A DNA stretch of 64,000 bases, from contig NZ_JH636435.1 in NCBI RefSeq assembly GCF_000255655.1, positions 2,256,658-2,320,657 of the forward strand, given 5' to 3'. Positions within the stretch are counted from its first letter, which is position 1. The number at the start of each line of letters is the position of its first letter. Below the pieces are notes generated by a model. It was not told the origin of the DNA, searched no databases, and saw only the letters and a program-made list of their open reading frames with translations. The DNA comes from Schlesneria paludicola DSM 18645 (GTDB taxonomy: Bacteria; Planctomycetota; Planctomycetia; Planctomycetales; Planctomycetaceae). The position numbers and the translations under genes are program-made. Of the stretch, positions 35,180 to 45,465 are shown piece after piece.

Positions 35180-36040
35180 TCAGCCGAGCCGAGCGGAGGC
35201 GCGACGAGTATTGGCGATGTCACGAATTCGTTCTCCTGATTCGACCGTTGAACGCGAGTAATATGCGAAGATCTCATCCAACGTTGCATCAGGCCGATTC
35301 ATACCTGCCTTAAGTTCCGCAACGGATCCCAATGCTCTGATTTTTCCGATGCTCATGATCGCGATGCGGTCACACAATGCATTGGCCTCGTCCATGAAGT
35401 GTGTGGTGAGCACAACGGTCGTCCCATAGTTCGCCACAAGTTCGCGAATCTGTTGCCAGACGCTACTTCGTGCGACGGGATCGAGTCCAACGGAGGGTTC
35501 ATCCAGAAACAAGACCTTAGGACGATGCAACATCGCCGTCACGATTTCCAGGCGTCGAACCATCCCCCCAGAGTAGGAGCTTACAAGATGACTCGCGACG
35601 TTCTGCAAGTCGGCGGATTGCAAAGCATCGGCGATTCGTGCCTCGCGGTCCGCTTTCGGCAGGTCATACAACTTCGCAAATATCAGAAGGTTTTCATAAC
35701 CGCTCAGCATCGCGTCGGCTGAGAGCAACTGAGGAACATATCCGATCGAGCGACGTACCTGCGCGGGGTGTTTCAGCAAGTCACATCCCGCAATCGTTGC
35801 GGAGCCGCTGGTCGGTGGCAGCAAGGTGACTAACATTTTCATGAGCGTGCTTTTGCCCGCGCCATTAGGGCCAAGCAAGCCGAAAATCCGTCCCGCTTCG
35901 ATCGACAGCGACAAGCCATCAACCGCCTTCAATGTGCCATACGCCTTCGTCAATGACCGCGTTTCAATGACCGTTGAGGCAATCGAAGGCTGCGGGGGGC
36001 CCGTAAATTGCGTAAGATTGCCTTGAGAAAAATGATTCAT
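35180..36040 (-). CDS. ABC transporter ATPase (DrrA-like)
   Basis: 286 residues from the ATG at 36040 (11 codons inside the longest frame). Walker A GLLGPNGAGKST, Q-loop YVPQLLSADAMLSGYENL, signature SYSGGMVRRLE, Walker B VLFLDEPSVGLDP, and switch LTTHFMDEA place it in the drug-resistance DrrA/NatA group. The C-terminal part (RPDATLDEIFAYYS) is the usual DrrA tail. It is followed by its permease after 4 bp, so the two are co-translated. The order ATPase then permease matches other DrrAB systems. Confidence 0.94.
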   Translation of the reverse strand: MNHFSQGNLTQFTGPPQPSIASTVIETRSLTKAYGTLKAVDGLSLSIEAGRIFGLLGPNGAGKSTLMKMLVTLLPPTSGSATIAGCDLLKHPAQVRRSIGYVPQLLSADAMLSGYENLLIFAKLYDLPKADREARIADALQSADLQNVASHLVSSYSGGMVRRLEIVTAMLHRPKVLFLDEPSVGLDPVARSSVWQQIRELVANYGTTVVLTTHFMDEANALCDRIAIMSIGKIRALGSVAELKAGMNRPDATLDEIFAYYSRSTVESGERIRDIANTRRASARLG

Positions 36041-36471
36041 CTCGGGTTGATTCAAAGCGAAAGAACTCCCCAAATGAGGCTAATCTGAAAAGTTATCCTG
36101 GTCCGTGTCATTCTTTTTGATGCTCTGGTTTCGATCATCACACTGGAAGGAACTTTGCCAAGATCGTCGCTCAATGAACGCCGTGCAAACAGTTGTCTCC
36201 GGTATGCAAACACCCGACAATGAACGGTCAGTGCGCGTTTACCGCACCACTGATCCGTGTGCAATCGGTGCGCCGCCTTGCGAAGGCAATGCCTTCGATC
36301 GATTGATTTCTGTCAGCCTTTCCACCTTGGCAAAGGAATTGCTTACGAGATCTTACTTTTTTGATCGTGGGGCTGATCACACCTGTCTGTTGTCCAATCG
36401 CATCCGTACTAATGAATCGTATGAAACGACCAACCGAGTGATTCCGTGTTGACCAAAACAAGGAACAGAAT
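36041..36471. other. Divergent intergenic region, no gene recognised
   Basis: 431 bp between the minus-strand DrrA-like gene and the plus-strand gnd. Frames on both strands are short and unlike known families. No strong hairpin or palindrome is evident; it should hold both promoters. Confidence 0.45.
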
Positions 36472-37533
36472 GTGGAAATCGGAATGATCGGACTGGGACG
36501 AATGGGGGCGAGCATGGTGCGTCGCCTGCTGCGAGCCGGTCATCACTGTGTCGTCTACGACGTTCATCCGGCGGCCTCACAGCCACTCGTTCAAGAGGGC
36601 GCGGTTGGAGGATCGTCACTCGGTGAATTCGTGCAAAAGTTGAAGTCCCCTCGCGCTATTTGGCTTATGGTTCCCGCCGCCGTCGTTGATTCGACAATCA
36701 CAGGCCTGGTCCCACTGCTCAGTCCCGGAGATATCGTGATCGACGGAGGAAATTCGTATTATCACGATGATATCCGCCGTGCGACGGAGCTAAAGCCAAA
36801 GGGAATTCACTACGTCGACGTGGGCACCAGCGGTGGGGTATGGGGAGCCGATCGCGGCTATTGCCTGATGATTGGGGGCGAACAGGCGGTGATACAACAT
36901 CTCGATCCCGTGTTTGCGACACTGGCGCCGGGAATCGAAGCAGCACCACGGACACCCAGTCGGCAACATGTCGCAACGCCAAATTCGAACGTGGGCACAG
37001 CCGAGCGCGGATACCTGCATTGCGGACCGAATGGGGCCGGGCACTTTGTGAAGATGGTTCACAACGGAATTGAATATGGACTAATGGCCGCGTACGCCGA
37101 AGGAATGAACATTTTGCGACACGCGAATGCGGGTAAAACAGCCGTGACGGCCGATGCCGAAACAACTCCACTTCGGCATCCCGAACACTACCAATACGAC
37201 CTGAACCTGGCGGATATCGCGGAAGTCTGGCGACGAGGCAGTGTGATTTCGTCGTGGTTGCTCGACTTGACCGCCATCGCTCTCTTCGAGAATTCCGACC
37301 TCTCAAAATTCGCCGGCCGAGTCTCGGATTCAGGCGAAGGGCGGTGGACCGTGCAAGCGGCGATCGATGAAGCAGTGCCTATCCCGGTCCTTAGCGCCGC
37401 GCTGTTCGAGCGATTCAGTTCACGGGGCGAGGCCGGATTCGCTGACAAGCTGCTTTCTGCCCTGCGATTCCAATTCGGCGGCCATCACGAAAAAGCCGAC
37501 GAACCGAAACCTGAACACGGAGGCATTCAATGA
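36472..37533 (+). CDS. gnd: 6-phosphogluconate dehydrogenase, decarboxylating (short form)
   Basis: 353 residues from a GTG start. The Rossmann motif [12 protein letters not shown] starts at residue 4; [37 protein letters not shown] and [21 protein letters not shown] (catalytic Lys and Asn-Glu region) are diagnostic. The length and motifs match the short NAD-preferring Gnd (YqeC/GndA type) rather than the 470-residue enzyme. It oxidises 6-phosphogluconate to ribulose 5-phosphate and CO2. It overlaps zwf by 4 bp (ATGA), so the oxidative pentose phosphate pair is translationally coupled. A Pro/Arg-rich insertion near residue 160 ([23 protein letters not shown]) is unusual but leaves the motifs intact. 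Confidence 0.95.
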   Translation: MEIGMIGLGRMGASMVRRLLRAGHHCVVYDVHPAASQPLVQEGAVGGSSLGEFVQKLKSPRAIWLMVPAAVVDSTITGLVPLLSPGDIVIDGGNSYYHDDIRRATELKPKGIHYVDVGTSGGVWGADRGYCLMIGGEQAVIQHLDPVFATLAPGIEAAPRTPSRQHVATPNSNVGTAERGYLHCGPNGAGHFVKMVHNGIEYGLMAAYAEGMNILRHANAGKTAVTADAETTPLRHPEHYQYDLNLADIAEVWRRGSVISSWLLDLTAIALFENSDLSKFAGRVSDSGEGRWTVQAAIDEAVPIPVLSAALFERFSSRGEAGFADKLLSALRFQFGGHHEKADEPKPEHGGIQ

Positions 37534-38930
37534 CGGCGCTCGTTTCGGATGCCTTTGTTTTCTTTGGTGCCACAGGCGATCTCGCCTTCAAGAAAATCTT
37601 TCCCGCACTGCAGTCGCTGATACGGCGTGGACGGATGCACGTTCCCATCATTGGTGTGGCAATCGACAACTTGAGTCTTGATCAGTTCAAAACACGCGCT
37701 CGCAACAGCCTGGAGCAGCACGCTCAGTTCGACTCCGCAACCTACGAAACAATGTGCCAGCAACTGAAGTATGTCAGCGGCGATTATCGTGAACCGGAAA
37801 CATATCAGAAGATCCGCACGGCACTTGGAACGGCACAGCGACCATTGAACTATCTTGCGATCACCCCCAGCCTGTTTGGGACCGTCGCCGAGGGATTGGC
37901 CAAATCCGGTTGCGTTCACGGGGCACGAGTCATCGTCGAAAAACCGTTTGGTCGCGATCTGGAATCGGCCAGGGATTTGAATCGGATTCTTCACGAATAC
38001 TTTCCAGAAGAATCGATCTTTCGAATTGACCATTATCTCGGGAAAGAGCCGGTACAAAACCTGATCTACTACCGATTTGCCAATCCACTGATCGACGCAG
38101 CCTGGAACTCGCGAAATATTGAAAGCGTTCAGATCACCATGGCCGAAAATTTCGGCGTTGCAGGTCGCGGCAAGTTCTACGAAGAAGCAGGGGCGATTCG
38201 AGACGTCGTGCAGAATCATATGCTTCAAGTCATCGCCTGTCTGGCTATGGAGTGCCCCGTATCGCAGGATCACGAGGCACGACGTGACGCCCGCGGAAAG
38301 CTTCTGGAAGCCGTGCGAACCCTCAAGCCAGCCGATATCGTCCGCGGACAATTTCAGGGCTACCGCAATGAACCAGGGGTCAATCCGGCGTCACAAGTCG
38401 AGACCTTTGCCGCCGTGCGTTTCATGATCGACAATGCACGCTGGGACGGCGTACCGTTCTTCGTGCGAGCTGGAAAGTGCCTGCCGGTGACAACGACCGA
38501 AGTGATGGTTCGGTTCAAGCGGCGTCCCCATCCGATGCTGGACGACTCCGAGTCGCTACGCGCAAACTACTATCGATTTCGCCTCAGTCCTCAGGTGGTC
38601 ATCGCCTTGGGTACAAAAGTGAAAAAGGTGGGTGAACTCATGAAGGGGGAAGCGATCGAACTGGTAGCTACACATCAAGCCGTGGATGAGATGGACCCCT
38701 ACGATCGACTGCTGGGTGATGCCGCATTCGGCGATGCCGCGCTGTTCGCCAGACAGGATTCGGTCGAGTCATCCTGGCGGATTGTCGAGCCAATCCTGGG
38801 CAATATGACACCGCTTCACGAGTATGAGCCAAATACCTGGGGACCACCGGAAGCCACTTCGACGATCATCCCTGATGGCGGATGGCACGATCCCGATCCC
38901 CAACCAGTTTCATCATCATCTGCAACGTGA
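37530..38930 (+). CDS. zwf: Glucose-6-phosphate 1-dehydrogenase
   Basis: 466 residues. The coenzyme motif [17 protein letters not shown] is at residues 11-27, the substrate-binding motif [14 protein letters not shown] at about 167-180, and GPDVPFF-type block appears as [15 protein letters not shown]. It oxidises glucose 6-phosphate to 6-phosphogluconolactone with NADP+ (or NAD+) and supplies NADPH. It begins 4 bp inside the gnd stop, so both enzymes are made together. The intermediate enzyme 6-phosphogluconolactonase is not in this window. Confidence 0.97.
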   Translation: MTALVSDAFVFFGATGDLAFKKIFPALQSLIRRGRMHVPIIGVAIDNLSLDQFKTRARNSLEQHAQFDSATYETMCQQLKYVSGDYREPETYQKIRTALGTAQRPLNYLAITPSLFGTVAEGLAKSGCVHGARVIVEKPFGRDLESARDLNRILHEYFPEESIFRIDHYLGKEPVQNLIYYRFANPLIDAAWNSRNIESVQITMAENFGVAGRGKFYEEAGAIRDVVQNHMLQVIACLAMECPVSQDHEARRDARGKLLEAVRTLKPADIVRGQFQGYRNEPGVNPASQVETFAAVRFMIDNARWDGVPFFVRAGKCLPVTTTEVMVRFKRRPHPMLDDSESLRANYYRFRLSPQVVIALGTKVKKVGELMKGEAIELVATHQAVDEMDPYDRLLGDAAFGDAALFARQDSVESSWRIVEPILGNMTPLHEYEPNTWGPPEATSTIIPDGGWHDPDPQPVSSSSAT

Positions 38931-39037
38931 CAATGAGGTTTCGAAATCGGTCACATCAAGAATCCTGCTGGCGGAGTGTGGTCCCGAACTCCCCAGCGTG
39001 AAAGACGGCAACTGAAAGAAAATCAGGAGAGCGTGCG

Positions 39038-39502
39038 ATGGAATCTGCGAACGTACCACCTGTTGAAGACGCCAAACCTGTTCGCAAGCGTTCTCGGCGA
39101 GAGCGCATCATCGTCTGGACCGGAATTTCGGTGCTGTTGGTCATCGTCGCAATTGAATGGACTTCGCTTCGCCTGTTTCAATCGTCGCTCAGCCGCTTGG
39201 AGCAAGCGATTGCAACTCCATCTCCTTCTGGAAGGCGGATTGGAATTCCGCGTGACGAGATCGAAAACCATATCGACGGAATTACGTTCCGCAATCTGAA
39301 GATACGCTATTTCAAGCCGTTGACGTTTCTGGAAGACGAAGTTCCCGAAGTCCAGCATGAACTCATGTTTCGCTGGCCGAGTCTCTTCAAAAAGTACCAA
39401 CTGATTGTGACGGTGAATTCATTCGACCGCGCGATACTTGTCGCCGCCGATGTCCCTAACGAGAGCGGGTTAATGTCTGGAATCGGCAGGGGGCCCCAGT
39501 AG
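39038..39502 (+). CDS. Small single-pass membrane protein, unknown
   Basis: 154 residues, ATG preceded by AGGAGAG about 8 nt upstream. A short charged N terminus (AKPVRKRSRRERI) is followed by one membrane segment (WTGISVLLVIVAIEW, about residues 27-42). The rest is about 110 residues, probably extracytoplasmic by the positive-inside rule. It has no motif I recognise. It follows zwf by 107 bp on the same strand, but nothing links it to sugar metabolism. Confidence 0.7.
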   Translation: MESANVPPVEDAKPVRKRSRRERIIVWTGISVLLVIVAIEWTSLRLFQSSLSRLEQAIATPSPSGRRIGIPRDEIENHIDGITFRNLKIRYFKPLTFLEDEVPEVQHELMFRWPSLFKKYQLIVTVNSFDRAILVAADVPNESGLMSGIGRGPQ

Positions 39503-39582
39503 GTCAGGTCACGGATCGCTCTGGCGTGGTGTCCAATGTCCGTACAACACCACGTGCGAATTCAAAGCGACAACTATCAGGC

Positions 39583-42500
39583 TTACTTTGTGTCGCTCAG
39601 ACGAGCGATCCCATCGCGTGCCAACTGCCAGGCGTTGCCGCGAGCTCCGAATGCAGGCGGGACATAGCCAGCGTATGTGGTGAGTGGAACCCAGAGCATG
39701 AACCAATCTGCCGTCGGCCGCCAATGAATGTCTGGCATCTGAAGTACAGATTCGTAGAATCTACGACTTTCAGTGGGATTATTCAGTTTCTCATAGCACA
39801 GCGCAAGGTTCAGGACGGCCATCGTTTTCTCTGGTCCGTTCGACATCGAATCGACAAGGTGTTGAAAGCGGGGGATGGCTCCCTGATAGTCTTCCGTTGA
39901 GATCCCAATTGCCCCGAGTCTCAAGTTTTTCCAGGCTAGCGCATACGAACGTGCTGGAGCATCAATCTTTTCATATTCCGAGACGAGCGTCTCGACATCG
40001 GAAACGGTCGAGATTACTTGGGGAGCACCGCTCACGAATCGGGTGCGCCGAAGACACTCTGCAGAGCGCCATTCCGCATAGGGTCGAAGGGGACTTTGCG
40101 GAAACTGTTGAATCAACAATTGGTAGTACTTGGCTTCGGGAAGCAACGGGGTCTTCTTCAATGGATTGTAACCATAAGCCGGATAGGACAACGGCGGCCG
40201 TGGTTCTGCGCCGCTCTCTCCGAAGTGATAAAATCCCATCTGCTGAAATGCTTCGGCTGCCATCCAGAGCGACTCTTCTTTCGCCATCGAATCAGGGGCA
40301 TTCTTGATGACGCGTTCAAGTGCCGGACGCATTTCTTCCCAGGGAACAATCCGCATACTCGCAGGTTCGACGTGCGCCTGCGCACGCCAAGCGGTCAGTT
40401 GAGCTTCAGCCCACGACCGACGCCATGCGACAAACTTCGCATCGCGATTTTGCGTTTGGGTCAGCCAGCGAATGACATTCGAAAGCAGAGGAACCTCCAA
40501 TCGATCACCGAATTCGACTGGGGTGAGATGAACATTTGCTTTTCGTCCCGCGGTCACGAGACTCTTCCAGTCGGATGGCAGAATCGACGTGTCTGGCAAG
40601 TACCATTGGCCAAATGAAGCCACAACGACTCGTCCAAATCGATAGGGCGTCGCCGCCAATACGACCTGATCGTGAGCCTGAACAACGGTCGCGGCGTCGT
40701 TTGCCCGGATGTGAACGGCATTGCGCGCCATAACTTGCGTCAATCCGGTCGCAATCGGATGCGCGGCAAGACGCGTAGAAATGGCCTCAATCACAGACTC
40801 GGCCTGACATTCCATCCCGAAGAACGCTAGAAGTGGATTGTGAATTCCGGAGGCCGATGGTGCCCAGCCAGGTGAAACGATCACAAGCAGTGAACCACCC
40901 GCTGCCACATATGATCGGAGTGCCAACAGTTCCCGGGGCGTGTAGGGCAGGTCTCCGGCACGATTGAGTACGACAAGAGAGTAAGGAGTCAGCTGAGGCG
41001 GATTGACCCGTAGATCTCGCAATGTGTGGACGCTGAACCCCAATGGCTCCAATCGCTTTTGCCACGAAAGGACGCCCGATGTCTCGCCACCCCAGATCAA
41101 CGCACACTTCGATGGAAACTCGGGAGTGAGTTTCAATCGATTCATGGCAACGAGTGCATCGGGACCGGCAAAATGCGCCAGGCCGACTTCGCGAACCAGT
41201 TCCCGATAGGCTTCGCGCGCGTCGTCTTTACGTTCGAGAGACTCATCAAGAAGCTTGGCAGCTCGATAGTAGGCTTCGATTTTTCGATCGATCCATGATG
41301 TTGGTTCGTCAGTCGACAAGTCCCATGTGGACGGCAGATTCGAAAGGACCGCACCTTGCGAACTTCGAGCCAATTGCCGGTAGGTCGAGACCGCGTCGTC
41401 CCATTTTTTTGTGCTCTCGAACAATTGAGCCAAGCGAAATCGACCGATTGATGCCGCTGCTGGGTTCCAGCCGAATGTTTGGAGCCCACGACGCAGGGCA
41501 TCAATCTGCTGATCCACCGTCAAGAACGGAACCGAAACCCCAGCGCTGTCCAAATACGAAGTCGTCGCAATATCAGGAATCAGCAGCTTGGCCCAATCAC
41601 TCGCCGCATCATCCTGATGTCCCGTTGCGGATGTCAGCACACGCTCGTAGATCGCCATCACTTTTTTTGCGAGGGCTTTGGACGCTTCGATGTCAAATGG
41701 CATTCGACGGGTGAACAATTGGGTCCGAAGTCGCAAGGGAGCATCATCACGGTAGTAGGCATATAGCCTCTTCAACGCCGAATTGTCCCAGTCATGTGCA
41801 CGATCGGTTTCTTCAGCCGCGTTCTTTTCCAGGAACGAGGCAATTTCGTCACCGCGTTTCAGGCTGTTGAGTGCCGTACAGATCCAGGCATTCGCAAAGT
41901 CTCCACTGCGAGGATCAGGAAAGGACCGTTTGTACGTCTCGGCGGCGGGAATCATTTCGGCAAACCGCTGTAGACGGAATAGCGAAATCAGTTCACCGCC
42001 CATGATGGCCTTACGATCCGACTCTGATGCCATCGCAAACTCGGGACGTGCCGCAGCCGCACTAACTGCCTGCAGCGCGTCTTCGGCCTTGTTGACCGCC
42101 CGCAACAGAGGAATGAGTTCGCGATGAAAACAAAGATTTCCAGGTTCGATTGCGAGGGCTTGCTGACAGACATCAATCGCCTCGCTCGACTTCCCCTGGC
42201 GCGCCAGACGGACAATCGCGGCGAGGCAAATGGTTCCTTCCAGCGTTCGAGCGACCGCCTGTGGGGCAAGAGTGTCCTCGGTCGAGGTGACGGGTTGCGT
42301 CCCCATGTCAGACAGAACACGCGACACCAGCTCGCTTCTCAACGCATCGAAACGATCGCGTGGTTGAATGAAGTTATGGCAAGCGACCACAGATCCGTTG
42401 CTGGCATCGATCAATCGGATGTGAATACAGACCTCGCTCTGGAGTTGCCAAAACGCCCCGACAAGCAGTCGTTGAGCACCAAGCTGTCGTCCAAGTGGAA

Positions 42501-43260
42501 TCAATGTCTCGAGGTCCGCATCCGCCGCCGCGGACCGATCCAACTCAGGCATCAAGACATTTACTCGATCACGATCCACCAGTGAAATCCTGGAACTGGC
42601 ACTCAGATCACCCTGAATGACCTCCGCCAGTCTGGCACCAAAGTCTGCCGGCTGCTTGCGCGGAAAACGATTCACTAGCGGCAGGATGGCGAGAGTTTGC
42701 GACGATCCGGTCTCACCTTCAGTACGTGGCCGTTGCTTTGCGAAATCGACGGCCCGATCGACCAGAATCGTGCGTGCGAGTTCACCACACAGGCGAAACA
42801 GGTCATCGATTGACCCTTCAAGCGTCCACTCGCCGATCTGCTCACCGCCGCCTACCACGGCGAGCCGCGCGGTCAACGAAAGCTTCGTCCCCTCCGTTTG
42901 GACTGTTCCAGTGAGCATCAGATCGGCGGTGTCGGCTGGATTCGGTGTTTCCGTCACGATTGACTTGTCGACGTCGTCCCGGCTTACGAAACGAACCGTA
43001 CTCGCCTTCGAGAGATCCGCAGCAAGCAAGTCGCTGATTGCGGCCCCCAACGCACGACCTTCAATCGAAGCCCCCGCGGCATCGAATGGAACGATGGCAA
43101 TCCGGTGGTCCGTTGCCTTAACAGGCTCGGTCGAAGTCGCGGCGGCAGAGGGTTCTGTGGCTACGGCTTTCTCATCAGCAAAGAGGCTGATTTGGTTGAA
43201 CCCGATCGACCACAGCAGGGCGAGACAACATCGAAAAAGTCGAACCCGCGCGAACTCCAT
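39583..43260 (-). CDS. Giant secreted CsgG-like/TPR protein
   Basis: 1225 residues with a signal peptide (LFRCCLALLWSIGFNQISLFA). Residues about 50-170 (RIAIVPFDAAG...LGAAISDLLAADLSKA...DLMLTGTVQ) and about 195-325 (LAILPLVNRFPRKQPADFGARLAEVIQGDL...GAQRLLVGAFWQLQ) are two CsgG-like/FlgO-like domains. Residues about 350-720 are TPR repeats. Residues about 735-870 (CALIWGGETSGVLSWQKRLEPLGFSV...LRSYVAAGGSLLVIVSPGW) resemble a class-I glutamine-amidotransferase-like Rossmann domain without a visible catalytic Cys. Residues about 985-1195 are TPR repeats again (GYNPLKKTPLLPEAKYYQLLIQQFPQSP). It is probably an envelope scaffold. No operon partner; the gene upstream is 286 bp away. Confidence 0.85.
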   Translation of the reverse strand: MEFARVRLFRCCLALLWSIGFNQISLFADEKAVATEPSAAATSTEPVKATDHRIAIVPFDAAGASIEGRALGAAISDLLAADLSKASTVRFVSRDDVDKSIVTETPNPADTADLMLTGTVQTEGTKLSLTARLAVVGGGEQIGEWTLEGSIDDLFRLCGELARTILVDRAVDFAKQRPRTEGETGSSQTLAILPLVNRFPRKQPADFGARLAEVIQGDLSASSRISLVDRDRVNVLMPELDRSAAADADLETLIPLGRQLGAQRLLVGAFWQLQSEVCIHIRLIDASNGSVVACHNFIQPRDRFDALRSELVSRVLSDMGTQPVTSTEDTLAPQAVARTLEGTICLAAIVRLARQGKSSEAIDVCQQALAIEPGNLCFHRELIPLLRAVNKAEDALQAVSAAAARPEFAMASESDRKAIMGGELISLFRLQRFAEMIPAAETYKRSFPDPRSGDFANAWICTALNSLKRGDEIASFLEKNAAEETDRAHDWDNSALKRLYAYYRDDAPLRLRTQLFTRRMPFDIEASKALAKKVMAIYERVLTSATGHQDDAASDWAKLLIPDIATTSYLDSAGVSVPFLTVDQQIDALRRGLQTFGWNPAAASIGRFRLAQLFESTKKWDDAVSTYRQLARSSQGAVLSNLPSTWDLSTDEPTSWIDRKIEAYYRAAKLLDESLERKDDAREAYRELVREVGLAHFAGPDALVAMNRLKLTPEFPSKCALIWGGETSGVLSWQKRLEPLGFSVHTLRDLRVNPPQLTPYSLVVLNRAGDLPYTPRELLALRSYVAAGGSLLVIVSPGWAPSASGIHNPLLAFFGMECQAESVIEAISTRLAAHPIATGLTQVMARNAVHIRANDAATVVQAHDQVVLAATPYRFGRVVVASFGQWYLPDTSILPSDWKSLVTAGRKANVHLTPVEFGDRLEVPLLSNVIRWLTQTQNRDAKFVAWRRSWAEAQLTAWRAQAHVEPASMRIVPWEEMRPALERVIKNAPDSMAKEESLWMAAEAFQQMGFYHFGESGAEPRPPLSYPAYGYNPLKKTPLLPEAKYYQLLIQQFPQSPLRPYAEWRSAECLRRTRFVSGAPQVISTVSDVETLVSEYEKIDAPARSYALAWKNLRLGAIGISTEDYQGAIPRFQHLVDSMSNGPEKTMAVLNLALCYEKLNNPTESRRFYESVLQMPDIHWRPTADWFMLWVPLTTYAGYVPPAFGARGNAWQLARDGIARLSDTK

Positions 43261-43546
43261 TTGGCCCTCTCCTGGAACTCGCCCCAGCTCGCGAACTGAT
43301 TGACGAATCTATTGCTGACGAATCCTGAACCCATCCCACAGCGATGTCGTCAGCTTGCGATGAATCGTCGACCGCCGCCCGAGAACGAACATGCCTAGGC
43401 GTTGGAGCCTTCGAGGACCAAAGCCTAGGTGCCAAGCGCGTGCTGTCTGACGAACCAGAGGGATCATATCTTGCGTTGCGGAGACAATCACTCTCGCAGG
43501 CCACAATTCAGCAGCCTGGCAAGTTCGAATGGACTCGGATTCAATT

Positions 43547-44611
43547 CTATTTGGTCTCGTACTCGATCGAGACGTCAAGCTGCTGACCAACGAAGACGCC
43601 CGAAATGTCGTCGTCGATCTCGTAGAGCACCTGCAGAACTCGCGTATCGATTCGTTCGGTGTTCTCTCCCGTAAACGCCTTCTTGGGGATCACATAGGGC
43701 TCGACGCGAATAAACCTCAAATTTAATCGATTTCCGGTAGCGCCACGGGGCGTGGCACTGGCACGGCTCGCCGATTTGAAGCGCGAAATATCTCGCTCAT
43801 CCAAATCAACACGAACGCGAAGGCGGTCAAGGTCTCCGAGCAAAATTAACGCCTTGGCTGCCGAGGCATTCACAAACTCACCCGGTCGGACATCAATCTT
43901 CAGAATTTGTCCGTCGACGGGAGCACGGACAAGGCAACGTTCGATTTCGGTTTCGAGATTCGCGACACTCGCGCGCGCCGTTTCAATGGAGGCGTGCGAC
44001 ACATTTTTGTCCTGTTGCCATGCCCCGGCTTTCAGCAGGGCATCCTCTGCAACAGCCTGTTGCCACTGCTGGTCCGCCGCCAGGAACGTGAATCGGCGCG
44101 CCGTGAACTCTTCATCAGCCATGATCTTTTTGCCGAACAGTTGCTCGCCACGATCGAGTTGATCCTTTAAACGCGTCCGGTTCGCTTCCGCCACCTTGAC
44201 CTTCGCTTCGCTAGGCGGGATATCCTCTGGACGAGGCATTTGCTGCAGCCGTTGAAACTGCGCTTCGGCCAGTTGCAAATTGGCCTGTTGCGTTCGCAGT
44301 TGTGCTCGCAAATGGCGGTCGTCGACTCGGAACAGCGGAGTTCCCGCTGAAACACGCTGCCCGAGTTGATCGTTGGTCACACACACTTCCAGAACCACGC
44401 CGGCAACAGCCGTCCCCAATGCGATATTCTCCGTGCGTGCTTCCACGAGCCCCGTACCCGAGATGCCCGCTGTAAACGAGTGTCGTGGCGGTTCGACGAT
44501 CGGCGTTTCTTTGGGCAGTTTTTCGGCGGCGAACATGATGTGGTAAAGCGAGAACAAGAACATTCCCAGCGCCAGCATCGGAAGGAAGAAGTTTCGACAA
44601 ACTTTGAACAT
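43547..44611 (-). CDS. HlyD/DevB-type membrane fusion protein
   Basis: 354 residues. An N-terminal anchor (FLPMLALGMFLFSLYHIMFAAEK) leads to a periplasmic adaptor: biotinyl-lipoyl-like half ISGTGLVEARTENIALGTAVAGVVLEVCVTNDQLGQRVSAGTPLFRVDDR, then coiled coil (RAQLRTQQANLQLAEAQFQRLQ...; SIETARASVANLETEIERC), then VRAPVDGQILKIDVRPGEFVN, the second lipoyl half. It should join an inner-membrane ABC transporter to an outer-membrane channel. It follows the ATPase by 78 bp in the order TetR, permease, ATPase, adaptor. No TolC gene is in the window. Confidence 0.93.
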   Translation of the reverse strand: MFKVCRNFFLPMLALGMFLFSLYHIMFAAEKLPKETPIVEPPRHSFTAGISGTGLVEARTENIALGTAVAGVVLEVCVTNDQLGQRVSAGTPLFRVDDRHLRAQLRTQQANLQLAEAQFQRLQQMPRPEDIPPSEAKVKVAEANRTRLKDQLDRGEQLFGKKIMADEEFTARRFTFLAADQQWQQAVAEDALLKAGAWQQDKNVSHASIETARASVANLETEIERCLVRAPVDGQILKIDVRPGEFVNASAAKALILLGDLDRLRVRVDLDERDISRFKSASRASATPRGATGNRLNLRFIRVEPYVIPKKAFTGENTERIDTRVLQVLYEIDDDISGVFVGQQLDVSIEYETK

Positions 44612-44689
44612 CGGGCACCTTCAGTCGCGAAGTATCTGGATCTGATTTTTTGTCGTTGAGACCGCGTACGAGGCCATTCACTTTCGATG

Positions 44690-45460
44690 TCAGTGCATCG
44701 TCGACTCGGGATCACCACCCGAAGCACGATCTGGAATGTCGACTTTCGTCACCACTCCGTCGTCCATGTGGATAATTCGATCACCGAAACGAAACACGCG
44801 ATTGTCGTGTGTCACGACAATCACCGCCCGGTCTGGTTGTAGAGCCACACGTCGCAGAAGTTCCATCACCGTCTGGCCGGACTGCGCATCCAACGCGGCT
44901 GTGGGTTCATCACAGACAAGCAGACGAGGCTCGTGGACAAGTGCTCGAGCGATCGCCACCCGCTGTTGCTGCCCCCCCGACAGTTGATTGGGATACAAAT
45001 GCATGCGGCTGCCGAGACCGACCGCCGACAGAATCTCTTTGGCGGCTTCGAATGCCGCACGCCGCGATTGCCCGGCAATGATCAGTGGTACGGCCGCGTT
45101 CTCCACCGCGGAAAGCGTTGGCAACAAATTGTATTGTTGAAACACAAAGCCAATGTTCTTCTGACGGAACTGGACCAGCTGCGTTCCTGTCAGATGCATC
45201 ATGTCGTTGCCCAGGACGGTTAACGAGCCACTGGTCGCATTGAGTAGCCCGGCGACAATGGAAATCAGCGTGGTCTTTCCACAACCAGATTGTCCCACCA
45301 GCAACGTCATTTGCCCGGCCAGCACATCGAGATCAACACCCCGCAACGCCACAGTCTTGGTGTCGCCCACGCCAAACTCTTTAATGATCTGGCGGCACGC
45401 GACTGCCAACGTCTCTGTTGGATGCGTCGGCGGTCCGGTCAGTGATTGCAATGCCGTCAT
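44690..45460 (-). CDS. ABC transporter ATPase (DevA/MacB-type)
   Basis: 256 residues. Walker A LLVGQSGCGKTT, Q-loop FVFQQYNLLPTLSAVEN, signature QLSGGQQQRVAIARAL, Walker B LLVCDEPTAALDAQSG and switch VVTHDNRVF are complete. The QQYNLLP block and the length place it in the LolD/MacB/DevA group. It ends the exporter pair with the permease, which lies 5 bp upstream. It should power export of a lipid, peptide or glycolipid through the adaptor encoded downstream. Confidence 0.95.
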   Translation of the reverse strand: MTALQSLTGPPTHPTETLAVACRQIIKEFGVGDTKTVALRGVDLDVLAGQMTLLVGQSGCGKTTLISIVAGLLNATSGSLTVLGNDMMHLTGTQLVQFRQKNIGFVFQQYNLLPTLSAVENAAVPLIIAGQSRRAAFEAAKEILSAVGLGSRMHLYPNQLSGGQQQRVAIARALVHEPRLLVCDEPTAALDAQSGQTVMELLRRVALQPDRAVIVVTHDNRVFRFGDRIIHMDDGVVTKVDIPDRASGGDPESTMH

Positions 45461-45465
45461 GCGAT

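Noticed and set aside
40018-40617. 199-codon plus-strand frame
   Set aside because: Antisense to the giant TPR gene, without recognisable domain.
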